In this document: in pieces, positions 17,580 through 27,317 of the stretch | Layout: each line of letters opens with the position of its first letter | How positions within the stretch are numbered: the first letter of the stretch is position 1 | NCBI GenBank assembly: GCA_964385755.1 | Contig: CAYLPZ010000005.1 | Location: 20,963-84,962, forward strand | Reading direction: 5' to 3' | Source: CAG-698 sp964385755 | GTDB lineage: Bacteria > Bacillota_I > Bacilli_A > ML615J-28 > CAG-698 | Length of the DNA stretch: 64,000 nucleotides | Notes under the pieces: model-generated | Seen by the model: only the letters and a program-made list of their open reading frames with translations | Database searches by the model: none | What the model was told of the DNA's origin: nothing | Program-made: the position numbers and the translations under genes

Positions 17580-18713
17580 ATGATTAAAAAAATAATGATA
17601 TTTCTATTGATACTTTTAAGTATATCTTTTCCTGTTTACGCTGTAGAAGAAGAAAAGAATGATGAAAGTAATGATGTTGAAATTGATTCTCCTAGTGCTT
17701 TTTTGTTGGAAACATCGACTAATACTATTATTTATCAAAAAAATGCATATGAACATCGTGCTCCTGCAAGTATGACTAAAATAATGACAATGATTTTAGT
17801 AATGGAAGAAATTGATAATGGTAATATTAAAGAAAGTGATTTATTTACTGTCAGCAAAAATGCGGAGAGGATGGGAGGAACAACAATTTATCTTGATGTA
17901 GGTGAAGAAATGAGTGTTAAAGATCTATTAAAAGGGTTAGCGCTTACTAGTGCAAATGACGCTTCAATTGTCTTAGCAGAAGGAATAAGTGGCACAGTAA
18001 ATAAGTTTGTTGAACGTATGAATAATAAAGCGAAGGAAATAGGATGTAACGACACAAATTTTGTTAATCCTAATGGTCTTCCACAAAAAAATCATTACTC
18101 TTGTGCTCATGATATGGGTTTAATGGGAAGCTATCTAGTTACTAAACATCCGGATATTTTAAAATATACTTCTATTTATGAAGATTATCTACGTAAGGGA
18201 ACAAAAAAAGAATTCTGGCTTGTTAACACCAATAAACTTGTTAAGTTTTATCCAAGTGTTGATGGATTGAAGACTGGTTGGACAAATGATGCAGGATATT
18301 GTCTTACTGCAACCGCAAACGAAAATGGTATTAGATTTGTTGCGGTGGTAATGGGTGCAGAAAGTCCAGAAGAACGTAATAGTGAGGTAATGAAATTAAT
18401 AAACTATGGAAAAAGTATATATCAAATAAATGTAATATATCCTAAAGGAACAGAACTAGCTAAGGTACATGACATAAGAAAAACTCCTAAAGATTATATT
18501 TTATACGCCAAAGAAGATATTTCAGTCTTAAAACAAAAAGGAGAAAAACAAGTAATAACAGAAAAAATTGATTATCAAAATAATACTATTACTATCTACG
18601 TTAATGGAAGAGAATATAAAACATTTAATTTATTAACAAAAGAAGAAGTGAATGAAGCTAATATATTTAAAATTACAAATAACTTAATACAAATTGTCTT
18701 TTTTGAAAAATAA
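17580..18713 (+). CDS. D-alanyl-D-alanine carboxypeptidase (DacA/DacF-like PBP)
   Basis: A 377-residue serine-type D,D-carboxypeptidase that trims the terminal D-Ala of peptidoglycan stem peptides outside the membrane. A signal peptide ends near VYA (about residue 21). The three catalytic motifs are intact: SMTK (S64), SAN (S124) and KTG (K231). A C-terminal beta domain of about 90 residues follows, as in PBP5. The ATG at 17580 is preferred over GTG 17571, which lies inside the AGGTGA ribosome site. The gene stands alone with a terminator after it. Sporulation (dacF, dacB) and vegetative (dacA) forms cannot be told apart here. Confidence 0.9.
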   Translation: MIKKIMIFLLILLSISFPVYAVEEEKNDESNDVEIDSPSAFLLETSTNTIIYQKNAYEHRAPASMTKIMTMILVMEEIDNGNIKESDLFTVSKNAERMGGTTIYLDVGEEMSVKDLLKGLALTSANDASIVLAEGISGTVNKFVERMNNKAKEIGCNDTNFVNPNGLPQKNHYSCAHDMGLMGSYLVTKHPDILKYTSIYEDYLRKGTKKEFWLVNTNKLVKFYPSVDGLKTGWTNDAGYCLTATANENGIRFVAVVMGAESPEERNSEVMKLINYGKSIYQINVIYPKGTELAKVHDIRKTPKDYILYAKEDISVLKQKGEKQVITEKIDYQNNTITIYVNGREYKTFNLLTKEEVNEANIFKITNNLIQIVFFEK

Positions 18714-18715
18714 AA

Positions 18716-18746
18716 ATGAGCTGTATTACACAGCTCAATTTTTTAT
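18716..18746. terminator. Terminator between convergent genes
   Basis: Stem TGAGCTGT / ACAGCTCA with a 5-base loop and six T's on the plus side. A-rich sequence on the other side could serve the convergent lipoprotein gene. Confidence 0.75.
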
Positions 18747-18770
18747 TATGAAAAAAATCATTTACTAATT

Positions 18771-19187
18771 TTATTTAAATAATAGTTTTGCATTATCACT
18801 AGCAATTAGTAACAAACAATTACCATTAATTAAATTATTCTTTTTAGCTTCTTCATATTTTGATAAGTCTTTTGTTCCATCTTCATTAACGATAGTAAGT
18901 AAAGATTTAATATCACCAGCTGTAGGAGCCTTTAAAATTGTTGCATTATTTAGACCTTTTGTTGCAACAATGACATCATACCCCGCAACTGCTTGCTTTT
19001 GTTCTTCTGATAAACCAAAAAGCTTAAGTGCATTTTGAACAATACTATCAGATCCTTTAAGAGTACTTATTGAATAACCATTTTCCTCATATTTTTTTTG
19101 AATTCCTTCTGATGTATCGCAACCAATAAAAGTAAATAAGCAAATTGACAATATGATAAGAAAACAAACTTTGATTTTATTAGTCAT
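18771..19187 (-). CDS. Small lipoprotein of unknown function
   Basis: A 138-residue secreted lipoprotein: hydrophobic signal at residues 6-21 and a lipobox ending FIGC at residue 23, so the mature protein is lipid-anchored outside the membrane. The remaining 115 residues form a compact alpha/beta sequence with no family I recognise. GGAAGTGA is a good ribosome site. Convergent with the D,D-carboxypeptidase; monocistronic. Confidence 0.75.
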   Translation of the reverse strand: MTNKIKVCFLIILSICLFTFIGCDTSEGIQKKYEENGYSISTLKGSDSIVQNALKLFGLSEEQKQAVAGYDVIVATKGLNNATILKAPTAGDIKSLLTIVNEDGTKDLSKYEEAKKNNLINGNCLLLIASDNAKLLFK

Positions 19188-19290
19188 TAATAATCACTTC
19201 CTTCTACTACTACTATATCATAATAATTAAATAAAAACAAGAATAAAATTTATTTTTTTGTAAGCACTTTTAAAATTCAAAATAATGTAA

Positions 19291-19296
19291 TATAAT
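19291..19296 (+). promoter_or_regulatory. Probable -10 box of the phosphoesterase gene
   Basis: TATAAT 31 bases before the start codon. The matching -35 (TTTTAA near 19268) is weak. The sequence TGTAAGCACTTTTA just upstream resembles a catabolite-response site but lacks the central CG. Confidence 0.4.
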
Positions 19297-19327
19297 TAGA
19301 TAAATAGAAAGGAAATTGATATAAAAA

Positions 19328-21997
19328 ATGAGAAAAATTTGTAAAATCTTATCTTTTATTTTATTATTATTTTTGTTAACAATCTCTACGAATTTATTTG
19401 CTTTACAATTAGATGAATCAGTATTTTCTACTATTACAACTAATCCTGGTGTTGACTGTGCATCACAAATGAATATTGTGTGGCATACAGACGTAAGTAA
19501 TACATCATCTTATCTAGTTTACACTAAAAAAAGTGATACAAATTGGAATGAGCAAATAAAAGTTATGCCAACTGTTACTTACGATAAAACATTTAAATCT
19601 TTAAATGCTAGTGGTGAAGAGTTTAATAAAAATACTATAGAACTATCTGGTCTAGATTCAGACACGCATTATATGTACAAAGTATGTGACGAAGAACATG
19701 AAAGTAAGGTTCATTATTTTAAAACAAGTGGTGAAGAATTCTCATTTGCTTGGATCAGTGATTTTCATGCATATTATGATAATGCTGTGAGACTTAATAA
19801 TGCGCAAGCAGTTATTGATGATTGTATAAAATTAAATGGTGGAGTTGATTTTGTATTTTCAACTGGTGATATCATTGCACATGGTGGAACATATAAATGG
19901 TGGAAACAAGTTGCCTCATCTAATTTTATGCGTGAATATATGTTTGCTAGCACACTTGGAAATCATGACTGGATGACTTCTGTAAAAGATGGTACTTATA
20001 AAGAAAATGGTGCTTCAAGTTCATTCTTTAGTGCATGTAGTAACTATCCAAAAAATGGATATTCTGGCCAAGAAAATGTATGTTATTATTTTTATTATGG
20101 TGATGCATTATTTATTTGTATGAACACTGAAGAATATACTCAAGCACAAAAGACTTGGGTTACCGAAGTGTTAGAGAAAACGAAAGGAACAAGTCAGTAT
20201 ATTTTCTTATTCCAACATTATCAAGCATTTAATGGTTCTGGTGCAAAGAATTCTAGTGGATATACACGTTGGCATGAGCTTTGTGATGAGTATGGTGTTG
20301 ATGTATTCTTCTCTGGTAATTCTCATATATATATCCGTTCAAATTCTATTTATAAAGATAAAGCATCAACAGATCCACTAAAAGGAACTGTATATTTAGT
20401 TGCTCCATCTTCAGATGGAGATAGGGGTATGACTTTTTCAGGTATAACATCTAATGCATCACTTATTGCGAAAGGTTGGGGAGCAGGAAATGCTCAAGTA
20501 GCTGCTTCTGTTGTAAATGTAACAAAAGATGGTATTGTTACTAAATTAGTTAATAAAGGTGGAGAGATATTAGATTCAGCATTCATCCCCGCAAAACGCT
20601 TCCCTACTAGCAGATCATCTCACACTCTAGAAGGTGTAGATAAAGAAAAAATAGAAAACAATATCAAAATTCAAAAAAATCCATTACAACTAAATAGTCC
20701 AAAAATTAGTTTACCAACTGGGTTTGCGGAAGCAATTAGATCAATAACAGTATCTAATAACAAAACTAATAAAATTTACTTTGATACTTTTGTTTCTTCT
20801 ACAACAAAATACCTAGAGTTATCTGGAGTAGAAAAAGGAGAATTAGAAATAAAACTAACATTAGAATATTATGATAACGAACAAAGGGAATTAATATTAG
20901 AATTAAATAATAATTATAGCTGGGGTTCAATAACAAAAGAAAAAATTGTTGAAGATAGTGGTGGTTTCACACTAAATTGGAATGAAACAATTAAAGAAAA
21001 CTATATATCAAAAATTGAAATATTCATTAATGATGAATTATATCAAGAAGTAGCGTTTGGAACAAAAACGTGCACTTTACCTGATGTAAATAATAAAGTG
21101 AACAAAGTTAAAATTGTCGTAACTGATATTGATGGAGATATAGTATATCAAAAAGAATTAGAATATGGTAAATTATTAACACATATTGTAACTTACATTG
21201 GATTAGATGGAAAAGTTTTAAAACAAGAAGAAGTAATTGATGGTGGTAGTACAATAGAGTATATACCTGAAGAAAAAGGGTATATATTTATAAGCTGGGA
21301 TAATGATTTATCAAATGTTACAAGTGATATTACTGTAAAAGCAATTTACAAAAAATTATTTGAAGTAACATTTGTGGGAATGGATGGAGAAGTAATTTTA
21401 AAAACAACATGTGTTGAAGGTGAGCAAGTTAAAGCACCAGAAGCACCAACAATTGATGGTTATACGTTTAAAAATTGGGAAGATTATTCAAATATTACTA
21501 GTGATATTACAATAAAAGCTATTTATGAAAAGAATGTTCAAAAATATATTGTAACATTTGTAGATGATAAAGGTAATATTATAGATACTCAAACAGTTGA
21601 AGAAGGAAAGAATGCAACAGCACCAAAAGTTGATGCACCAGAAGGTTATGAAGCTTCTTGGGACAAACCACTTAAAAATATTACTGAAGATACTATAATT
21701 ACTTTAGTATTAAAGGAAAAAGTAAGAGTTTATAAAGTAACATTTATCGGTAAAAATGGTGAAGTACTTTTAACTATTGAAGTAGAGGAAGGTAAAGATG
21801 CAACTGCTCCTACTATTCCAACTGTAGATGGCTATAAATTTGTTAAATGGGATAAAGAATTAACAAATATTACAAGTGATTGTGAAATACATGCAGTTTA
21901 TCAAACACAATCTGGTTGTAATGCGGCAGCAACTTATATTTTCTTAACTATTCAGTTTATGTGTATTATAAGTTTATTTACTAGAAAAAGATATTAA
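19328..21997 (+). CDS. Large surface metallophosphoesterase with InlB-type repeats
   Basis: An 889-residue exported protein. After a signal peptide (to about residue 25) comes a purple-acid-phosphatase-type N-terminal domain. The calcineurin-like phosphoesterase domain follows with metal motifs SDFHA (about 144), TGDIIAHGG (about 181), LGNHDW (about 213), FQHYQ and SGNSHIY. A linker domain precedes four Listeria/Bacteroides-type (Flg_new, InlB B) repeats of about 58 residues between about 620 and 860, each ending in a KAIY or HAVY-like strand. The C-terminus is SGCNAA, a hydrophobic helix and RKRY, suggesting membrane anchoring. The ribosome site is AAAGGA. It probably acts on extracellular phosphate esters; the substrate is not known. 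Confidence 0.85.
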   Translation: MRKICKILSFILLLFLLTISTNLFALQLDESVFSTITTNPGVDCASQMNIVWHTDVSNTSSYLVYTKKSDTNWNEQIKVMPTVTYDKTFKSLNASGEEFNKNTIELSGLDSDTHYMYKVCDEEHESKVHYFKTSGEEFSFAWISDFHAYYDNAVRLNNAQAVIDDCIKLNGGVDFVFSTGDIIAHGGTYKWWKQVASSNFMREYMFASTLGNHDWMTSVKDGTYKENGASSSFFSACSNYPKNGYSGQENVCYYFYYGDALFICMNTEEYTQAQKTWVTEVLEKTKGTSQYIFLFQHYQAFNGSGAKNSSGYTRWHELCDEYGVDVFFSGNSHIYIRSNSIYKDKASTDPLKGTVYLVAPSSDGDRGMTFSGITSNASLIAKGWGAGNAQVAASVVNVTKDGIVTKLVNKGGEILDSAFIPAKRFPTSRSSHTLEGVDKEKIENNIKIQKNPLQLNSPKISLPTGFAEAIRSITVSNNKTNKIYFDTFVSSTTKYLELSGVEKGELEIKLTLEYYDNEQRELILELNNNYSWGSITKEKIVEDSGGFTLNWNETIKENYISKIEIFINDELYQEVAFGTKTCTLPDVNNKVNKVKIVVTDIDGDIVYQKELEYGKLLTHIVTYIGLDGKVLKQEEVIDGGSTIEYIPEEKGYIFISWDNDLSNVTSDITVKAIYKKLFEVTFVGMDGEVILKTTCVEGEQVKAPEAPTIDGYTFKNWEDYSNITSDITIKAIYEKNVQKYIVTFVDDKGNIIDTQTVEEGKNATAPKVDAPEGYEASWDKPLKNITEDTIITLVLKEKVRVYKVTFIGKNGEVLLTIEVEEGKDATAPTIPTVDGYKFVKWDKELTNITSDCEIHAVYQTQSGCNAAATYIFLTIQFMCIISLFTRKRY

Positions 21998-22005
21998 TTT
22001 ACAAG

Positions 22006-22048
22006 TACTATAGATAGTTTTAAAACTATTTATAGTATTTTTTTATTT
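22006..22048 (+). terminator. Terminator after the phosphoesterase
   Basis: Long stem TACTATAGATAGTTTT / AAACTATTTATAGTA (one G-T pair) followed by seven T's. Confidence 0.8.
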
Positions 22049-22065
22049 AAATTTTAATTAATGTA

Positions 22066-22074
22066 TGATATAAT
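22066..22074 (+). promoter_or_regulatory. Extended -10 promoter of the acyltransferase-symporter operon
   Basis: TGATATAAT (extended -10) 32 bases upstream of the start codon; no clear -35. Confidence 0.45.
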
Positions 22075-22105
22075 TTATTATAAAATTTATTAAAAAGGAT
22101 ATACA

Positions 22106-23893
22106 ATGGATAAAAAAATTAAAAATAAGCTTATTAAATCAATAATTTTTAATAGTATGATTTTATTAATTGGTATACTAGGAATAATAAATTTTCAATC
22201 ACAGATTATTAGTTTAATTCTTCGTGTGCTACCTATCATTATATCATTGTTTTATGTTATTTCTTGCATAATATCACTTTATAAAAAGAAAATTTTAATA
22301 AATAAATCATCTTTTTTAAGATTTACTATCTCATCATTATTTTTGATTTTATTATTTTATTATTTTATAAAGTTAATTACATATGACGAAATGAGAAATG
22401 ATAATGTTTTTGGTATTGATTATTTATTAATCCACTTGATGTATTCTTTCATTATTGTTTTTTCATTCTTTTTTATCGAAAAAAGGGAAGAAATTAAGCT
22501 AAAATATATTTTTATATCTAGTGCGATTCCTTCTTCTGTCTTAACAATCGTTTTAATAATTGAATATATAGTACAGTGTATTAATAACGGTTTTTCAATT
22601 AATAATTTATTATATTTCATTTTTGTGATTATTGTATTTTATATTTCTTTATTATTATCTAATTTTTTAGTAAGATTAATTAATAATTATTATTATATAT
22701 TGGAAAAGAAGTGGGTTAAACCTCGTCATAAAGTTGTTACTTTTTTGATTAGGCCGATTATATCATTACTTGTTAAGATTAAATATAATTGTAAAATAAG
22801 AAAAACAAAAGATCACAGACAAATGGTAGTTTTAATGAATCATCAAACTGCTTTTGATCAGTTTTTAGTATCTTTGTCATTTAGAAATCCAGTATATTAT
22901 ATTGCTTCAGAGGATTTATTTTCAATAGGTTTTGTTTCACGTTTACTTGAATACTTAGTTGCACCGATACCAATAAAAAAATCAGTGACAGATATGGTTG
23001 CGGTGAAAAATTCTTTAAAAGTTGCTAAAGAGGGTGGCACTATTTGCTTATCACCAGAAGGAAATAGAACATATTCTGGTAAAACAGTAAACATGAAGAA
23101 GTCAATTGTTCCGTTTATCAAAAAGCTTGGATTACCTGTTGCAATCTATAAGATAGAAGGTGGATATGGTGTTCATCCACGATGGAGTGATGAAACTAGA
23201 AAAGGAGAAATGACATCTGGAATTGTCAAAATAATTGAAAAAAATGAATATGAAAAGATGTCAAATGATGAATTTTTTGATCTTATATATAACGAGCTAA
23301 TCATTAATGATGTTGAAAATAAAAAGAAATATATTAGTGATGTTAGAGCTGAATATTTAGAGAGAGCATATTATGTTTGTCCTAATTGTGGCTTGTCAAC
23401 ATTCTTTTCACAAGGAAATAAAGTGAGTTGTGTTAAGTGTAAAATTGAAGCAACATACACAGAAGATAGAAAGTTTATAAGCGATAATTTCCCATTTAAA
23501 GATACTGTTGAATGGATGGATTATCAAGAAAAATACATTAGAAATCTTGATCTATCTACACTTAATGATGTTATATACTATGATGAAATATCATTTAGTG
23601 AAGTAATACCATACAAACATAAAAAAGAAATAAATAAACATTCTAGTTTATCACTTTATAATAATAAAGTATTAATTAAAGACAAAGAAGAAATGTTTAT
23701 TATTAATTTTGAAGATGTTCATGCAATGGCATGTTTAGGAAGAAATAAATTAAACATTTATTATAAAGACAAAATATATCAAGTAAAAGGTGATAAAAGA
23801 TTTAATCCTGTTAAGTACATGAATATTTATTATCACTACATTAATAATTTAAAAGAAGAAAAAGGAGAAAACGATGAATTTTTGGGATTATAA
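22106..23893 (+). CDS. Membrane PlsC-type acyltransferase with C-terminal zinc ribbon
   Basis: A 595-residue protein. About six hydrophobic helices fill the first 200 residues. A PlsC-type 1-acylglycerol-3-phosphate acyltransferase domain follows, with the catalytic NHQTAFD (H246 to D251) and SPEGNRT motifs. After it comes a CPNC...CVKC zinc ribbon (about residues 425-450), then a folded C-terminal region. Standard PlsC proteins are about 200-250 residues, so the N-terminal membrane part and C-terminal zinc ribbon are unusual additions. The ribosome site is AAAGGA. Its end overlaps the symporter gene by 20 bases. It probably acylates a lipid head-group or an exported molecule. Confidence 0.8.
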   Translation: MDKKIKNKLIKSIIFNSMILLIGILGIINFQSQIISLILRVLPIIISLFYVISCIISLYKKKILINKSSFLRFTISSLFLILLFYYFIKLITYDEMRNDNVFGIDYLLIHLMYSFIIVFSFFFIEKREEIKLKYIFISSAIPSSVLTIVLIIEYIVQCINNGFSINNLLYFIFVIIVFYISLLLSNFLVRLINNYYYILEKKWVKPRHKVVTFLIRPIISLLVKIKYNCKIRKTKDHRQMVVLMNHQTAFDQFLVSLSFRNPVYYIASEDLFSIGFVSRLLEYLVAPIPIKKSVTDMVAVKNSLKVAKEGGTICLSPEGNRTYSGKTVNMKKSIVPFIKKLGLPVAIYKIEGGYGVHPRWSDETRKGEMTSGIVKIIEKNEYEKMSNDEFFDLIYNELIINDVENKKKYISDVRAEYLERAYYVCPNCGLSTFFSQGNKVSCVKCKIEATYTEDRKFISDNFPFKDTVEWMDYQEKYIRNLDLSTLNDVIYYDEISFSEVIPYKHKKEINKHSSLSLYNNKVLIKDKEEMFIINFEDVHAMACLGRNKLNIYYKDKIYQVKGDKRFNPVKYMNIYYHYINNLKEEKGENDEFLGL

Positions 23894-25268
23894 TGTTTGG
23901 GGGCTTATTAACCTATTAGCTATTTTGTTATTAAGTTTACTTATTGCAAACTTGCTGAAAAAATCAATAAAGATTTTACGAGTTTCATTAATACCAACAT
24001 CTGTACTTGGTGGATTAATTTTATTAATTATTTCTTTAGTTTATAAGTTAATTACCGGTGAAAATATTTTCAATACAAACTTTTTTGGCGGTGATGGTCA
24101 AAATATTTTAGAAATGATTACATATCATTGCTTAGGTTTAGGATTTGTTTCGACTTGTTTCAAAGCAGCATCTGGCAAATTAACAAAGAAAAGAAGTGTA
24201 GAAATCTTTAATACTGGTGTTACAACAGTATCATCATATTTAATACAAGCAATTTTTGGTTTAGGCATTACATTTATAGCGTCATTAATTGTAACTGATT
24301 TCTTTAAAGCATCAGGAATCTTACTTCCATTTGGATATGGTCAAGGAACTGGTCAAGCAATGAATTATGGTAATATTTTTGAAACACAATATGGTTTCTT
24401 TGGTGGAAAGAGTTTTGGATTAACGATTGCGGCGATGGGATTTTTGAGTGCAAGTATTGGCGGAGTAATTCATTTGAATATCTTAAGAAAAAAAGGAAAG
24501 ATACAAATAACTGAAAAAGACGTAACTGACTCTATCAATTCTGAACAAATTCAAAGCAAAGATGAAATACCAATGAATGCTAGTATTGATAAAATGACTA
24601 TACAAATTGCAATAGTCTTTGTGTCATATTTAATTAGTTATCTAGCGATGTACGCACTAGGAGAAGCACTTCCTGGAATGAAAGCAACAATTTATGGTTT
24701 TAACTTTTTCTTTGGTGTTCTTTTCGCATCTTTAGTAAAAGCATCTTTAAGTCTTTTGAAAAAGAAAAAAATAGTTAAGAAAGAATATGTAAATCCATTC
24801 TTAATGAATCGTATTGGTGGATTTTGTTTCGATTTAATGATTGTAGCTGGTATTGCCGCAATCCAAATTGAATTATTAAAAGATTATTGGTTAATTCTAA
24901 TAATCTTAGGTGTTGTTGGTGCTATAGTAACATACTTTTATAATTTATATGTATCAAGAAAACTATTCCCAGAATATTCAGAAGAACAGTTCTTAGCAAT
25001 GTATGGTATGCTTACTGGAACAGCTAGTACAGGTATTATTTTATTAAGAGAAATAGATAATAATTTTAAAACTTGCGCATCAGATAACTTAGTATTACAA
25101 AACTTCCCAGCTATTGTCTTTGGTTTTCCGATGATGCTACTAGCAAACTTAGCACCAGAAAAACCATATCTTACATTTATTATTATTGTATGCTTCTTCA
25201 TAGTAATGAATATTATCTTATTTAGAAGTAGTATATTTAAGAGAAGAAAAGAGAAAAGTATAAATTAA
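23874..25268 (+). CDS. Sodium/glutamate symporter family protein (GltS-like)
   Basis: A 464-residue polytopic membrane protein of the GltS (ESS) family of sodium-coupled glutamate transporters. Typical segments include SVLGGLILLI, the reentrant-loop region PFGYGQGTGQAMNYG and the second-half AMYGMLTGTASTGIILLREID. The start has AAAGGAG upstream and overlaps the acyltransferase gene. A central hydrophilic loop (about residues 205-235) separates the two halves. Glutamate as substrate is the family default, not shown by the sequence. Confidence 0.85.
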   Translation: MNFWDYNVWGLINLLAILLLSLLIANLLKKSIKILRVSLIPTSVLGGLILLIISLVYKLITGENIFNTNFFGGDGQNILEMITYHCLGLGFVSTCFKAASGKLTKKRSVEIFNTGVTTVSSYLIQAIFGLGITFIASLIVTDFFKASGILLPFGYGQGTGQAMNYGNIFETQYGFFGGKSFGLTIAAMGFLSASIGGVIHLNILRKKGKIQITEKDVTDSINSEQIQSKDEIPMNASIDKMTIQIAIVFVSYLISYLAMYALGEALPGMKATIYGFNFFFGVLFASLVKASLSLLKKKKIVKKEYVNPFLMNRIGGFCFDLMIVAGIAAIQIELLKDYWLILIILGVVGAIVTYFYNLYVSRKLFPEYSEEQFLAMYGMLTGTASTGIILLREIDNNFKTCASDNLVLQNFPAIVFGFPMMLLANLAPEKPYLTFIIIVCFFIVMNIILFRSSIFKRRKEKSIN

Positions 25269-25271
25269 AAT

Positions 25272-25304
25272 AATCAGGGATTATATCCCTGATTGTTAAT
25301 TTTT
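25272..25304 (+). terminator. Terminator after the symporter
   Basis: Perfect 9-bp stem AATCAGGGA / TCCCTGATT with a 5-base loop, then GTTAATTTTT. Confidence 0.85.
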
Positions 25305-25332
25305 AATATTTAAATTAGTAATTCTAATTTCC

Positions 25333-25361
25333 TTGTATAATTAATCAATTTTTGGTATAAT
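25333..25361 (+). promoter_or_regulatory. Promoter of the glycogen operon
   Basis: TTGTAT at 25333-25338 and TATAAT at 25356-25361 (17-base spacer) with a TGG extended -10, 19 bases before glgB. It is the only good promoter I see for the seven-gene run. Confidence 0.7.
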
Positions 25362-25379
25362 TATTATGAGGAATTAGAT

Positions 25380-27317
25380 ATGAAAAGAGAGACATCACTT
25401 TTAATAGAAAAATTTCAAAATGATTTTATTGACAACGCTTATGAACTTTTTGGTTGCTTCTATAAAGAAAGTAAGACGACGTTTCGTGTATATGCTCCTC
25501 ACGCTAAAAAGGTAAGTGTAATTGGTAGTTTTAATAATTGGAATGAAGTAGCAAATCCAATGAAAAAAATTGCTGATGGAATATGGGAAGTAACGATACC
25601 ACAAGTTAAATTATTAGATCAATATAAATATTGTATTTATCATGAAAAATATGAAGAAGTACAAAAAGAAGATATATTAACAAAACCAAAAAGAAGAAAA
25701 GATAATAAAGAAAAAAAAGAAGTAATAAAGAAAATAGAAAAAATATATAAACAAGATCCTTATGCACAAATGCAAGAGCATAATGGTAATATGAACTCAA
25801 TTTGTTATCAAAATGATTATAAATTTCAAGATAAAAAATGGATTAAAGAAAGAAAAAATAGAACATATTATGATGAGCCTATTAACATTTATGAAGTTCA
25901 TGCCCTTTCTTGGAAAAAACCAGAAGATGGCATAGTTACATATTCTTTTCTAGAAGAGAACTTAATCCCCTATGTTAAAAATATGGGATATAACTATATT
26001 GAATTATTACCATTACTTGAATATCCTTATTTAGGTAGTTGGGGATATCAATCTACTGGATATTTTGCTCCTACGTCTCGTTTAGGTAAACCTGAAGATT
26101 TTATGCATTTTATTGATGTATGTCATCAAAATGACATTGGGGTAATATTAGATTGGGTGCCTGCTCATTTTCCAAAAGATAGTTATGGGCTATGTGAATT
26201 TGACGGCGAAGATTTATATGAAAATAGTGAAGATGATCGTAAAGAGTTTCCAACATGGAAAACAAGATTATTTGATTATCGTAAAAGTTGTGTTAAATCA
26301 CTGTTGATTTCAAGTGCATTAAATCTATTTAGAAATTATCATATTGACGGACTAAGAGTTGATGCTGTTGCGGCGATGCTTTATCTTGATTATGATCGAA
26401 AAGAGTATACTGTAAATGCTAATGGTGGAAATGAAAACTTAGAAGCAATACAATTTCTTAAAAAACTTAATGATCAAGTTAAAAAGGAAGATTTAAATGT
26501 ATTAATGATTGCTGAAGAATCTACTGCTTTCCCTTATGTAACTATTAAAAATAGCACTGAAGGACTTGGATTTAACTATAAATGGAATATGGGTTGGATG
26601 AATGATAGCCTATCATATGTAAAAGTAGACCCATACTTTAAAAAATATCATCATACACAAATGACATTTGCGATGACATATGCGTTTTCTGAGCATTATA
26701 TTTTACCAATTTCTCATGATGAAGTTGTGCACCTAAAGAAGTCTTTATTTGAGAAGATGCCAGGAACTGATGAAGAAAAGTTTGCTAATATGAAAACATT
26801 TTTGATGTTTGCCATGACACACCCTGGCAAAAAACTAAACTTTATGGGATATGAGTTTGCGAAAAGAACTGAGTGGAGTGAGGCAAAAGAACTTGAGTGG
26901 GATTTACTTTCTTTAGATTTGCATAAGAATATGATGGCATATGTGAAGAAATTAAATGAAATTTATTTAAGCACAAAGGCTTTATATGAACTTGACGATT
27001 CATGGGATGGCTTTAAATGGATTAATCCAGATGATGCTGCTCATAACATTTATATCTATAAAAGAATTGATAAAAGAAATAATGAAATTGTAATTCTATT
27101 AAATTTTGCTGGCTGTGATTTTATTGACTATGAAATCAATAGTCCAAATATTAGTGGTAAATATGAACTTTTATTATCAACTGAAGATCAAATCTTTGGT
27201 GGAACAAATAATTTATATTTAGATAATAAATATAGTTTTTATAAAAATAAAGGAAAAATAAATGTTCCCGCAAGATCAGGAATATTATTAATAAAAAATA
27301 GAGAAAGGAAAAAATAA
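25380..27317 (+). CDS. glgB: 1,4-alpha-glucan branching enzyme
   Basis: A 645-residue glycogen branching enzyme (GH13), making alpha-1,6 branches. An N-terminal carbohydrate-binding CBM48 domain (FRVYAPHAKKVSVIGSFNNW) precedes the catalytic barrel. Catalytic residues are the Asp in GLRVDAVAAMLY (about 327), the Glu in MIAEESTAF (about 378) and the Asp in SHDEVVH (about 446). A lysine/glutamate-rich insert of about 35 residues (about 100-130) interrupts the end of the CBM48 region. It is the first gene of the glycogen operon, one codon gap or less from glgC. GAGGA is the ribosome site. Confidence 0.95.
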   Translation: MKRETSLLIEKFQNDFIDNAYELFGCFYKESKTTFRVYAPHAKKVSVIGSFNNWNEVANPMKKIADGIWEVTIPQVKLLDQYKYCIYHEKYEEVQKEDILTKPKRRKDNKEKKEVIKKIEKIYKQDPYAQMQEHNGNMNSICYQNDYKFQDKKWIKERKNRTYYDEPINIYEVHALSWKKPEDGIVTYSFLEENLIPYVKNMGYNYIELLPLLEYPYLGSWGYQSTGYFAPTSRLGKPEDFMHFIDVCHQNDIGVILDWVPAHFPKDSYGLCEFDGEDLYENSEDDRKEFPTWKTRLFDYRKSCVKSLLISSALNLFRNYHIDGLRVDAVAAMLYLDYDRKEYTVNANGGNENLEAIQFLKKLNDQVKKEDLNVLMIAEESTAFPYVTIKNSTEGLGFNYKWNMGWMNDSLSYVKVDPYFKKYHHTQMTFAMTYAFSEHYILPISHDEVVHLKKSLFEKMPGTDEEKFANMKTFLMFAMTHPGKKLNFMGYEFAKRTEWSEAKELEWDLLSLDLHKNMMAYVKKLNEIYLSTKALYELDDSWDGFKWINPDDAAHNIYIYKRIDKRNNEIVILLNFAGCDFIDYEINSPNISGKYELLLSTEDQIFGGTNNLYLDNKYSFYKNKGKINVPARSGILLIKNRERKK

